Shown here: positions 1 through 5,637 of the stretch, in pieces
Position numbering within the stretch: position 1 is the first letter of the stretch
How the letters are laid out: every line of letters begins with the position of its first letter
From: Desulfurococcales archaeon
GTDB taxonomy: Archaea > Thermoproteota > Thermoprotei_A > Sulfolobales > Desulfurococcaceae
DNA length: 9,611 nucleotides
NCBI GenBank assembly: GCA_027028805.1
Contig: JALVHX010000171.1
Location: forward strand, 1-9,611
Direction of reading: 5' to 3'
Notes under the pieces: generated by a model
The model's database searches: none
What the model saw: only the letters and a program-made list of their open reading frames with translations
What the model was told of the DNA's origin: nothing
Translations under genes and position numbers: made by a program

Positions 1-677
1 GGAGCGAGGTCTCTACTCGATGGATTAGGAATATCCGCGACGTTATACGGGAGGGCCAGAAGATTGTTGTAAAGGTTATCAGGGTTAACCGGCGGACGAA
101 AGCTGTTGATGTTAGCTTGAAGAAGGTCCATGACACGGATCGTCGTAAGAAGATGTTGTGGTGGAAGAGGTATCTTAGGGCGGCTAAGATAATAGAGCTT
201 GTGGCGGAAAAGAACGGGCTAAGCATAGATGATGCCTATAAGGAGATTGTTTGGAAGCTCGAGGACTATTATGGTAACCCGATGGATGGTTTAGAGGAGG
301 CGGTTATGCGCGGCCCCGAGGCGCTTGTCGAGGCAGGCGTTCCCGAGGATCTCGCTAAGCTCGTCTACGAGGAGGCTAAGAAGCATGTTAGGATAAAGAA
401 GGTGAAGATAAAGGGCCTGCTCGTTCTCCGGAGCCTCGCCCCTGACGGGGTTGAGCGTATCCGTAAGGTATTGCTGGCTATACCCGGTGCTATGTCTGGG
501 GCGGGCGAGGAGGTTAAGCCTAGAATATATACGTTGGGTGCGCCACGCTATGTTGTCGAGGTCGAGGCGCTGGACTATAAGACGGCGGAGAAGGCCTTGG
601 CGAAGGCCATATCTGAGTCCGAGCGGCTCGCCAAGGAGCTGGGTGTCGAGTTTAGATTTGAGCGTGAGCGGAGATGA
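1..677 (+). CDS. Translation initiation factor aIF2, alpha subunit (5' end outside the window)
   Basis: Alpha subunit of the heterotrimeric factor aIF2, which carries initiator Met-tRNA to the small ribosomal subunit. The reading frame is open from the left edge; the first complete codon is at base 3, giving 224 visible residues. Roughly the first 40 residues (first strands of the S1/OB domain) are missing. The first residues read SEVSTRWIRNIRD, the loop that in eukaryotic eIF2-alpha carries the regulatory Ser51; residue 4 here is Ser at that position. The end of the S1 domain (VDVSLKKV, about 33-40) is followed by a helical middle domain (about 45-125), then the C-terminal alpha/beta domain that docks on aIF2-gamma (about 130-220, with the KGLLVLRSLAPDGVERI block). 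The internal ATG at 117 is not the start, because family sequence continues upstream of it. The TGA overlaps the Nop10 start codon (ATGA), so the two are surely co-transcribed. No defects are visible. Confidence 0.95.
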   Translation, partial: SEVSTRWIRNIRDVIREGQKIVVKVIRVNRRTKAVDVSLKKVHDTDRRKKMLWWKRYLRAAKIIELVAEKNGLSIDDAYKEIVWKLEDYYGNPMDGLEEAVMRGPEALVEAGVPEDLAKLVYEEAKKHVRIKKVKIKGLLVLRSLAPDGVERIRKVLLAIPGAMSGAGEEVKPRIYTLGAPRYVVEVEALDYKTAEKALAKAISESERLAKELGVEFRFERERR

Positions 678-883
678 AGTGGCTGCTGAGATATTGTCCT
701 AGGTGTAAACGATATACTCTTAGACGCGATAAGTGTCCTATCTGCGGGGGAAGCCTGGTGGTTCCGCATCCCCCGCGTTTCTCTCCGGAGGATAAATATG
801 TTAGACTACGCGTGGAGGCTAAGAGGAAGGCTGGTCTGCTGGTTTTAGAGCCGAACCTATTCTGTAAGGGTTACTCGGAGTAA
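674..883 (+). CDS. nop10: Nop10, box H/ACA RNP subunit
   Basis: Small zinc-ribbon protein of the archaeal H/ACA ribonucleoprotein. In that complex it binds the Cbf5 catalytic subunit and helps position guide RNA for pseudouridylation of rRNA. The 69 residues begin with a ribbon made of two CxxC pairs (Cys8/Cys11 and Cys21/Cys24). The highly conserved linker HPPRFSPEDKY follows at about 32-42, then a basic C-terminal helix. The ATG at 674 overlaps the stop of aIF2-alpha by four bases; this aIF2-alpha/Nop10 order is common in archaea. The protein is slightly longer than typical archaeal Nop10 (about 55-60 residues) because of a hydrophobic tail ending LFCKGYSE, which carries a fifth cysteine. 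The tail could be a lineage-specific extension. Identification rests on the zinc ribbon and the HPPRFSPED signature. Confidence 0.93.
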   Translation: MKWLLRYCPRCKRYTLRRDKCPICGGSLVVPHPPRFSPEDKYVRLRVEAKRKAGLLVLEPNLFCKGYSE

Positions 884-972
884 AAATAGGATAATAACGC
901 GATAAACAAATAGTGAGCGAACGCACATTGTTTCTCTGAACGGATTATTCTCTAATTGTTTTCTCGGTAATA
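884..972. terminator. Convergent intergenic region with T-rich tracts, probable terminators for both sides
   Basis: This 89-base gap separates the stop codons of Nop10 (plus) and the STT3-like gene (minus). On the plus strand it has T-rich runs around 928-937 (TTGTTTCTCT) and 955-965 (TTGTTTTC), the kind of oligo-T signal at which archaeal RNA polymerase stops. On the minus strand, T-rich runs occur near 905-915 and 881-890. I see no strong hairpin and no convincing C/D-box or tRNA-like structure. The assignment is inferred from base composition and gene orientation only. Confidence 0.35.
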
Positions 973-3060
973 TTATATCTTATACAATATATAGGCCTGT
1001 GCAACAGTGTATTCGAAGACGCCGGCCTCCACGTGGTAGAGCGGTGTTATATCTACTTTTACTAGTTTAAAGTACTTTGGCCCCTCTATTTCGAGCGACG
1101 ATACGCCGTGTAACTCGAGAACCTTGTTGCTGAGCCTGTATCCTTCTTTCTTCATAGCATATGTCAGCATTCTTATCATGAGAGGGGTGTAGTCTACTCC
1201 TCCATGCTTGGTCTCGCTCCATTCCAGGTTGTTCCACGCCAAGGGGTACTCGAAGAGGTACTCTGCTTTACGCGGATCTAGATAGGTATCGGCGGGGTAG
1301 CCGGAGTACTGTATGTATATTGGGATCCTCGCGGTGTCGCCGAGGGGGATGAAGCGCACATCAGGGGGTTGTTCAGGAGACTTGGGCGGCAACGTTATTG
1401 GGCGGCCAATATACGCTGATTGTCCTCCGAGAAAGCTTCTTCCCAGGCTCAGCGTCTCTACTAACAGTATATATACGGTGGCGTTGGGGTCATGTTTCTT
1501 TATTGTCTCGTTTATGAGGCCCCATGCTGTGTACTCGTTGGAGAGGAATATCTGTGAGATAAGCCTTTTCCCCTCCTCTGGGCCGGCGGAGTCGGCGAGT
1601 GTGTGCGCGTGGCCTAGCTCGACTATCCAGTAGCTATAGTCCCAGTAGGCCACAACGTATACGTTGCCGCTGGTGTTCCTAATAATATTCATTATGTCGA
1701 GGAAGCCGCTCTTGTTCATCAACGGGGTCTCCGTGTCCTCGGGTATACCTGTATAGTATACGGCAGGGGGCTGCGCTAGCCCGGCGTAGGCGGGATATAT
1801 GTTGGCGGCGAGCGAGCCGGCTATAACCCAGAGGATCAGCGAGGAGTACAGTATTTTGATCCACTTGGCCTCGGGGGATATGTAGCTGAACACTAGTGTC
1901 CTGTATAGACTGTATGCTATGAACGGGGTTATAGAGGCGGCCGTATACACTGTTAGCGATGGATCCACGTACGATGCAAAGACGCCGGCTACGAATCCTA
2001 TGGTTAATATGTAGGGGAGAGTGTTTTTCCATGGCTCCGAGAGATACTGGCTTCTCATAAGAAGCAGCACGGCGAAAGGCGCTAGGAAGACGAGTGAGAT
2101 ATAGTCGCGGAGCGGCTCATACTCCTTCACATACATCTCCGGGAGCCCGGGGGCCTCTATTAGCAACGATAAGATATATGTTGCGGACACCGCGAGAGCG
2201 ATCACCGATACTACTCCTGTGAGGCGCCACATGTTCACCCTTATATGCTCTCCGCCGGAACGCGCTATGAACTCCGCGTATTCCAGCCAGGCCGCGGCGG
2301 CAGCCAGGATGAGCAGTATTAGCGAGAACACGTGATAATATGTTATAAACGCATACATAGTGGCGGCACCGGATGCTGCGGCGACAACTATCATCAGGAG
2401 GGCTGCTGCCAGGTGTTTTTTCTCAACATGGCCGCTATACACCAGCACCAGCATATAGAGCGCATATACTATTATGGGGAACCATCCCGAGCCCCATAGC
2501 ATCCATAGGAGACCCAGCGCCGCGGCTCCCGCGGAGTAGGCGGCGGCGTTGTTCTTTGAGAAACCATAGGCGATGAGGAGTGTTGAGAGAAGAGCTATGG
2601 GCTGGAGTATATATGATCCATACATCGTGTATTTCATCCAGTAAAGCGTGGCGGGCACGGTGGCGAGTATGAGCGAGGAGAGCCCGGCCGCTACGTGATC
2701 ATTGAATACGGCGAGTGTGGCGAGATATATGGCTAGTATATAGACTATGCCCATCAACAGCGTTGCCAGCCCTAGATCGCTTACCCCGAGCCCGGCCAGG
2801 AACGCGTCTAGGTATATGGGCGTCCTATATAGGTTTCTGCCCACGGGATACCAGAGCCATGTATCCCGATAGGGGTCTCCGCCGCCGCGTAGATACGAGA
2901 CCACGTGTCTATGGAACCAGGGAGACGAGTCGTCGAGGTATTCCTTATACTTGATCCCCGCGTAGCCTAGATACAGGTATAGTGTAAGGGCTATGACTAG
3001 AACCAGTAACCCGACCATAAGCGCCAGCCGTGCACGCTTCAAAGCCCACCAGGCCCCCAT
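973..3060 (-). CDS. STT3/AglB-family oligosaccharyltransferase-like membrane protein, catalytic motifs atypical
   Basis: Integral membrane protein of 695 residues. It has an N-terminal membrane segment (about 12-33), an extracytoplasmic loop, about ten further hydrophobic segments up to about 425, and a soluble C-terminal part (about 430-695). This is the architecture of STT3/AglB, which transfers lipid-linked glycans to Asn of secreted proteins. Family landmarks are a first loop reading SPWFHRHVVSYL (46-57) and YRDTW (64-68), a glycine/tryptophan-rich segment MLWGSGWFP (187-195), the YVKEYEP loop (310-316) matching the family SVSE region with Glu313, and AYWDYSYWI (471-479) in place of the near-invariant WWDYG. 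By eye, acidic residues normally binding the divalent metal are replaced: Ser46 where Asp precedes P-Y-Y-H, and Ile151/Gln153 where a DxD or DNE motif follows an A-G. It may therefore be a divergent paralogue, a degenerate enzyme, or a related GT-C glycosyltransferase. The ATG start lacks a clear Shine-Dalgarno sequence. The gene is divergent from the small membrane protein at 3219. Confidence 0.75.
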   Translation of the reverse strand: MGAWWALKRARLALMVGLLVLVIALTLYLYLGYAGIKYKEYLDDSSPWFHRHVVSYLRGGGDPYRDTWLWYPVGRNLYRTPIYLDAFLAGLGVSDLGLATLLMGIVYILAIYLATLAVFNDHVAAGLSSLILATVPATLYWMKYTMYGSYILQPIALLSTLLIAYGFSKNNAAAYSAGAAALGLLWMLWGSGWFPIIVYALYMLVLVYSGHVEKKHLAAALLMIVVAAASGAATMYAFITYYHVFSLILLILAAAAAWLEYAEFIARSGGEHIRVNMWRLTGVVSVIALAVSATYILSLLIEAPGLPEMYVKEYEPLRDYISLVFLAPFAVLLLMRSQYLSEPWKNTLPYILTIGFVAGVFASYVDPSLTVYTAASITPFIAYSLYRTLVFSYISPEAKWIKILYSSLILWVIAGSLAANIYPAYAGLAQPPAVYYTGIPEDTETPLMNKSGFLDIMNIIRNTSGNVYVVAYWDYSYWIVELGHAHTLADSAGPEEGKRLISQIFLSNEYTAWGLINETIKKHDPNATVYILLVETLSLGRSFLGGQSAYIGRPITLPPKSPEQPPDVRFIPLGDTARIPIYIQYSGYPADTYLDPRKAEYLFEYPLAWNNLEWSETKHGGVDYTPLMIRMLTYAMKKEGYRLSNKVLELHGVSSLEIEGPKYFKLVKVDITPLYHVEAGVFEYTVAQAYILYKI

Positions 3061-3097
3061 GGCTCTGTGGCCTGTAATCCTGCGACAGCATACAGCT

Positions 3098-3105
3098 GTT
3101 TAATC
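3098..3105 (-). promoter_or_regulatory. Possible TATA box for the STT3-like gene
   Basis: On the minus strand the bases read GATTAAAC, 37 nt upstream of the ATG at 3060. This would place transcription start about 10-15 nt before the ATG, in line with a short or nearly absent leader, and no Shine-Dalgarno sequence is visible there. The sequence is AT-rich relative to its surroundings but is not a perfect archaeal consensus. Confidence 0.3.
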
Positions 3106-3108
3106 ATG

Positions 3109-3140
3109 CAAATAACATGGTTTGGAATAAAAGTTATTTG
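3109..3140. promoter_or_regulatory. Inverted repeat in a divergent promoter region (candidate operator)
   Basis: CAAATAAC at 3109-3116 is repeated as its exact reverse complement GTTATTTG at 3133-3140, with a 16-base spacer. The half-sites lie about 24 bases centre to centre, roughly two helical turns, between the divergent STT3-like gene and the small membrane protein. The right arm abuts an A/T-rich TATA-like stretch (AATAAAAG, 3126-3133) suited to the plus-strand gene. The dyad could bind a dimeric regulator, or chance could produce it in an AT-rich gap. Confidence 0.35.
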
Positions 3141-3218
3141 TTGCCCATAGTCCTAATTAGGTTGAAGACAAGCGATGCGGCTGGTGCGGGAGCCGTGCCG
3201 AGAAGGATTAAGCGTTCA

Positions 3219-3599
3219 ATGATACATCATGTGTTCGAGTACGAGTACTTTGTCGAGAAAATAGGGGGCGTGGCGATCGCGGCGGCTATGACGGCTATAA
3301 TAATAGTGTTGGCTGGCTGGGTGGATGCCTACAGATACTATTCCAGGTTCGCTGCATCCACGTCGCTGAGAATGCTGGGCCTCCCCTTGGCTGTTACACT
3401 GGTTATATTGCTGGCGGCCTGGGCCGCTATAATGATACCGCATTTCGAGCCGGGTTTGAGGCCCAAGAGGTTCAGGATAATGAGGGATAAGCGTCTTCTC
3501 CACATCTATCTCAGCTTGATCGCGATACTGTTATCGATCTCCGCGCTGATAGCATTATTGATCAGTGTCACCGGTACATATACTTATACGCCTTTCTAG
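3219..3599 (+). CDS. Unknown small membrane protein with three predicted transmembrane segments
   Basis: I do not recognise a family. From the ATG at 3219 the product is 126 residues. A short N-terminal stretch rich in aromatic and acidic residues (FEYEYFVEK) is followed by hydrophobic segments at about 15-33, 49-68 and 91-113. Between the second and third lies a basic loop (about 74-89, RPKRFRIMRDKRLLH) that is probably cytoplasmic. There is no signal-peptide cleavage motif, cysteine pair or catalytic signature. The frame is open back to an ATG at 3117, and a TTG at 3162 is also in frame about 30 nt downstream of the TATA-like AATAAAAG, so a leaderless start there is possible. I prefer 3219 because conserved-looking membrane protein sequence begins there and a weak AAGGAT lies 10 nt upstream. 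It is divergent from the STT3-like gene, so a shared envelope or glycosylation role is conceivable but unproven. Confidence 0.6.
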   Translation: MIHHVFEYEYFVEKIGGVAIAAAMTAIIIVLAGWVDAYRYYSRFAASTSLRMLGLPLAVTLVILLAAWAAIMIPHFEPGLRPKRFRIMRDKRLLHIYLSLIAILLSISALIALLISVTGTYTYTPF

Positions 3600-3728
3600 A
3601 AACAATCTATGCGGAGAATACTGGATCCGTGGTCAACGACCTTTCCCGCGCCAAGAAGGACTTGTCTGCCCTAATATTCCCCGCATATCTATTTCTCATT
3701 ATCATGTGCTCGTGGAGACGCTTATAGG
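3600..3728. other. Convergent intergenic region, nothing recognised
   Basis: This 129-base gap lies between the stop codons of the small membrane protein (plus) and CarS (minus). I looked for tRNA, C/D-box RNA and hairpins and found none that stand up. A moderately pyrimidine-rich stretch around 3689-3700 (TATTTCTCATTA) could end the plus-strand transcript. Short reading frames across it look like chance frames. Confidence 0.4.
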
Positions 3729-4238
3729 CTACCACCGTGTCTGTTTGAGGCCTAGTATATAGGCTATGTTGTTCGATGCTACATGGAGCGCTGCGACAAT
3801 TATGAACGAGTATGCTACATAGCCCGCATCGCCCGGCCCTATGAGTCCGAGCGCCATATATGTAAGCGTTGCAGCTACCATGAAATCTAGCTGGTCAACC
3901 AGGGGGAGCGGCGCACCCCTCTCCAGCCCCAGCCTCCTCTTAATAAAGGAGGCGGCTATATCGCCTAGGAGGGCGGCTGCTGAGGCGGCTAGTCCCGCGA
4001 GTATGTAGAAAAAACTCTCCCTGAGCGCGGCAACTGATAGCGAGGCAGTGTATCCTCCTAGGAGGCCGGCGGCTAGGCCTTCAACTGTTTTCCCATCGCC
4101 AAGTATCCGGCGGTTGTCGATGAAGTTTTTTCCTTTATCGAGCGGTTTTTCTCCGCGAACCAGTACGGGGAACCCGTTGCTGGCCATCGGGGGCCCATAT
4201 ATTGTTAGGAACCAGAGTATGTATTCAACCACATCCAT
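3729..4238 (-). CDS. carS: CDP-archaeol synthase (CTP:2,3-di-O-geranylgeranylglycerol-1-phosphate cytidyltransferase)
   Basis: Membrane enzyme of archaeal phospholipid synthesis. It activates unsaturated archaetidic acid with CTP to give CDP-archaeol, the donor for polar head-group attachment. The 169-residue product has hydrophobic segments near residues 3-22, 52-71, 75-94, 113-133 and 138-160. Conserved cytoplasmic motifs of the family (formerly DUF46) are clear: PLDKGKNF (32-39), RRILGDGKTVEG (43-54), LLGDIAASFIKRRLGLERGAPLP (about 90-112) and the VDQLDF block just after it. Length is as expected for the family. It is the second gene of a two-gene operon; its ATG lies inside the end of the upstream RecA-like gene (14-nt overlap), so translation is probably coupled. 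With the mevalonate genes at the right of the window it covers early and late steps of isoprenoid lipid synthesis. No missing motif is seen. Confidence 0.93.
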   Translation of the reverse strand: MDVVEYILWFLTIYGPPMASNGFPVLVRGEKPLDKGKNFIDNRRILGDGKTVEGLAAGLLGGYTASLSVAALRESFFYILAGLAASAAALLGDIAASFIKRRLGLERGAPLPLVDQLDFMVAATLTYMALGLIGPGDAGYVAYSFIIVAALHVASNNIAYILGLKQTRW

Positions 4239-4857
4239 CCAGCCACACCACGTCGTCGCTGTCTATGATGAACCAGGCCTTGTGTTTTTCACCTATAAAT
4301 GGTTTCACCGGCTCAACGTATCTTCCTTTCTCATCGCGGCCGAGCCTGAGTATCACGTCGTACCAGAACTCCAGGATGCTCATGCCAGATGCCCGTATCT
4401 CGTCGCCGTCCTCGACGGCTCGTACCTGGGCGGAGGAGTACACGATGGTTTCTCCCTCAGCAGCTTTTCTCAGAAGAGCTAATGTCAGCCCCAGCAGTAT
4501 CAGGGACTCCTCCATGTAAGCGGCGGCTCTATAGGGGGCGTTCACGCTGTCGACTATAATGGCGTCGAAGCCGCCTGTGTGTGCCGCGATACCAGCTATA
4601 TATGAGAGTTCCTCGAGGCTACGCGTGTCGGTGAACACGGTGTTCGTGTAGGCGGAGGGGTTGTTCGCCACGATGGCGTAGTGTAGCATGTTCTCGGTTC
4701 CTATGAATAATACTTTTTTCCCGTTGAGTGAGAGCCTCTTGGCTATGCTTAGCAGGATCCTGGTTTTCCCCGAGCCGGCGGGCCCGTAGAAGAGGATCAT
4801 GTGTCCATGCTCCGCGAGCTCGTCGAGTCGGCGGCACCCTGTAGGGGCCATGGCCAC
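4225..4857 (-). CDS. RecA/RadA-like ATPase (RadB/aRadC-type recombinase paralogue)
   Basis: P-loop ATPase of 210 residues made of a single RecA core. It opens with the family-typical TGCRRLDEL, followed by Walker A GPAGSGKT (25-32), a strand and helix with FIGTEN (51-56), Walker B FDAIIVDS (97-104), and a later SSAQVRA (141-147) where RecA/RadA proteins have an NQV-like motif. The N-terminal helix-hairpin-helix domain of RadA is absent, as in euryarchaeal RadB and the short crenarchaeal RadA paralogues. Those proteins assist or modulate RadA recombinase and DNA repair rather than carry out strand exchange alone; that role is known for relatives and inferred here. A KaiC-like or other single-domain RecA-fold regulator is an alternative. 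The start is GTG at 4857 or ATG at 4851; GGAG at 4862-4865 is close to the first and about 10 nt from the second. It overlaps carS downstream and is divergent from the RNase H-like gene. Confidence 0.8.
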   Translation of the reverse strand: MAMAPTGCRRLDELAEHGHMILFYGPAGSGKTRILLSIAKRLSLNGKKVLFIGTENMLHYAIVANNPSAYTNTVFTDTRSLEELSYIAGIAAHTGGFDAIIVDSVNAPYRAAAYMEESLILLGLTLALLRKAAEGETIVYSSAQVRAVEDGDEIRASGMSILEFWYDVILRLGRDEKGRYVEPVKPFIGEKHKAWFIIDSDDVVWLDGCG

Positions 4858-4886
4858 GCATCTCCGCGGCGATCCTGTATACTGGG

Positions 4887-4903
4887 CGGTAACTCTATTA
4901 CCG
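4887..4903. promoter_or_regulatory. Short perfect dyad upstream of the RecA-like gene (candidate operator)
   Basis: CGGTAA at 4887-4892 and its reverse complement TTACCG at 4898-4903 flank a 5-base centre (CTCTA). The dyad lies 30-52 nt upstream of the RecA-like start codon on the minus strand, where a TATA box or operator would sit. It is also in the shared gap with the divergent RNase H-like/kinase operon. A hairpin in a leader RNA is possible but would be small. Confidence 0.3.
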
Positions 4904-4928
4904 GTTCTCTAGGAGTTTGTATAGGGTG

Positions 4929-4941
4929 ATAAACTATATAG
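4929..4941. promoter_or_regulatory. Probable TATA box of the rightward operon, with palindromic core
   Basis: The AT-rich stretch ATAAACTATATAG stands out in a GC-rich gap and contains the perfect palindrome CTATATAG (4934-4941). A TATA element here would start plus-strand transcription at about 4960-4967. This falls after the in-frame ATG at 4951 and before the ATG at 5026, which supports the later start for the first gene. Because the core is symmetric, it could in principle also serve the leftward RecA-like/carS operon. Confidence 0.45.
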
Positions 4942-5025
4942 TGGTTGTCTATGAGCCGGCCGCCGCGGCCTGGGGGATGGTGGTGTGTTTTGAGCCGTTG
5001 GGGGAGGCGGTGGAACGGCGGGAGG

Positions 5026-5637
5026 ATGGTTGTTGCAGTGGAGGATCCCCGATGGTTTAGGCTGGTTAGGGGATTGCTTGAGCGGAGGGGGGCTAGCTAC
5101 GCTATCTATGAGGGCCTTGGCAGTATAGGTTTGAAGGATATAGTGTATACGGATATGGATGAGCTATGTGGGCTCGTCTACGCGGTGTGTGATAAGGAGC
5201 ATAGCCGGTTTCTCTTCGAAAAAGCGTTTCTGGCATCCATAGGTAGGAGCGTATATAGGAGTGTTACGGCGGCGGTTGATCCCGGCTCTCTCTATACCCT
5301 GGTCGTGCTCGCCGATGAGTATCTCGTGCATGTATCCAAGTCGTCTTCGAGGCAGAGGATCATAGAGGATATTGTGGAGCATAGGGCGTTTTTGCCGCAT
5401 AAAAGATTTGTCGTGAAGATAGGGGATGGTGCCTCGGGCCGTGTACTGGCGGCCTCGCTTTCAAGGCTCATAGACAACGTCTATGTCGTGGACGAGACAG
5501 GTTCCACGAGGAGGGGGGCTCGGGGAAGCCCTTATATAGCTAAATGGCTTCGCGGCGCCGGCCGCCTGGGCCGTGATAGAGACGTGTTGGCCGCCATAGC
5601 TATAGCTGTTAGGCGGAGGAGGTGGGCCGGGACGTGA
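5026..5637 (+). CDS. Predicted RNase H-fold nuclease, RuvC/YqgF-like, archaeal
   Basis: I do not recognise a named family, but the C-terminal half shows the motif order of RuvC/YqgF-type RNase H-fold nucleases. Numbered from ATG 5026 (203 residues), these are TAAVDPGSLYTLVVL (82-96, first strand with Asp85), VVKIGDGASG (129-138), VYVVDETGST (152-161, compare YqgF DERxST) and DRDVLAAIAIAVR (184-196, compare the terminal DAxAA helix). The acidic residues at 85, 134, 156/157 and 184/186 could form a metal site. The N-terminal part (1-80) looks like a small alpha/beta domain with no motif I know. Function would be cleavage or recognition of structured DNA or RNA; this is inference. The frame is open upstream to ATG 4951, but the added residues are Trp/Arg/Gly-rich and precede the expected transcription start, so I chose 5026; GTG 5038 and the TTG near 4990 are alternatives. 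The stop overlaps the kinase start. Confidence 0.6.
   Translation: MVVAVEDPRWFRLVRGLLERRGASYAIYEGLGSIGLKDIVYTDMDELCGLVYAVCDKEHSRFLFEKAFLASIGRSVYRSVTAAVDPGSLYTLVVLADEYLVHVSKSSSRQRIIEDIVEHRAFLPHKRFVVKIGDGASGRVLAASLSRLIDNVYVVDETGSTRRGARGSPYIAKWLRGAGRLGRDRDVLAAIAIAVRRRRWAGT
5618..5624 (+). promoter_or_regulatory. Shine-Dalgarno sequence that fixes the start of the 5'-kinase gene
   Basis: GGAGGTG lies inside the end of the RNase H-like gene and nine bases before the GTG at 5634. That GTG overlaps the preceding TGA (GTGA). This spacing favours 5634 over the GTG at 5622, which overlaps the ribosome site itself, and over ATG 5646. Confidence 0.6.

Noticed and set aside
884..972. C/D-box or other small RNA between Nop10 and the STT3-like gene
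   Set aside because: A CTGA is present near 935, but no acceptable RTGATGA box, paired internal boxes or stable terminal stem could be found.
3117..3218. Upstream start of the small membrane protein at ATG 3117
   Set aside because: The start would overlap the TATA-like AATAAAAG and the inverted repeat; the added residues have no membrane or domain pattern. TTG 3162 remains possible.
3600..3728. tRNA or small RNA, or a short gene, between the small membrane protein and carS
   Set aside because: There is no cloverleaf or TTCGA-type T-loop, and the frame crossing the region (3565-3762) encodes no recognisable protein and overlaps both neighbours.
4951..5025. N-terminal extension of the RNase H-like protein from ATG 4951
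   Set aside because: The extra residues are Trp/Gly/Arg-rich without pattern, and the TATA-like element at 4929-4941 would place transcription start after 4951.
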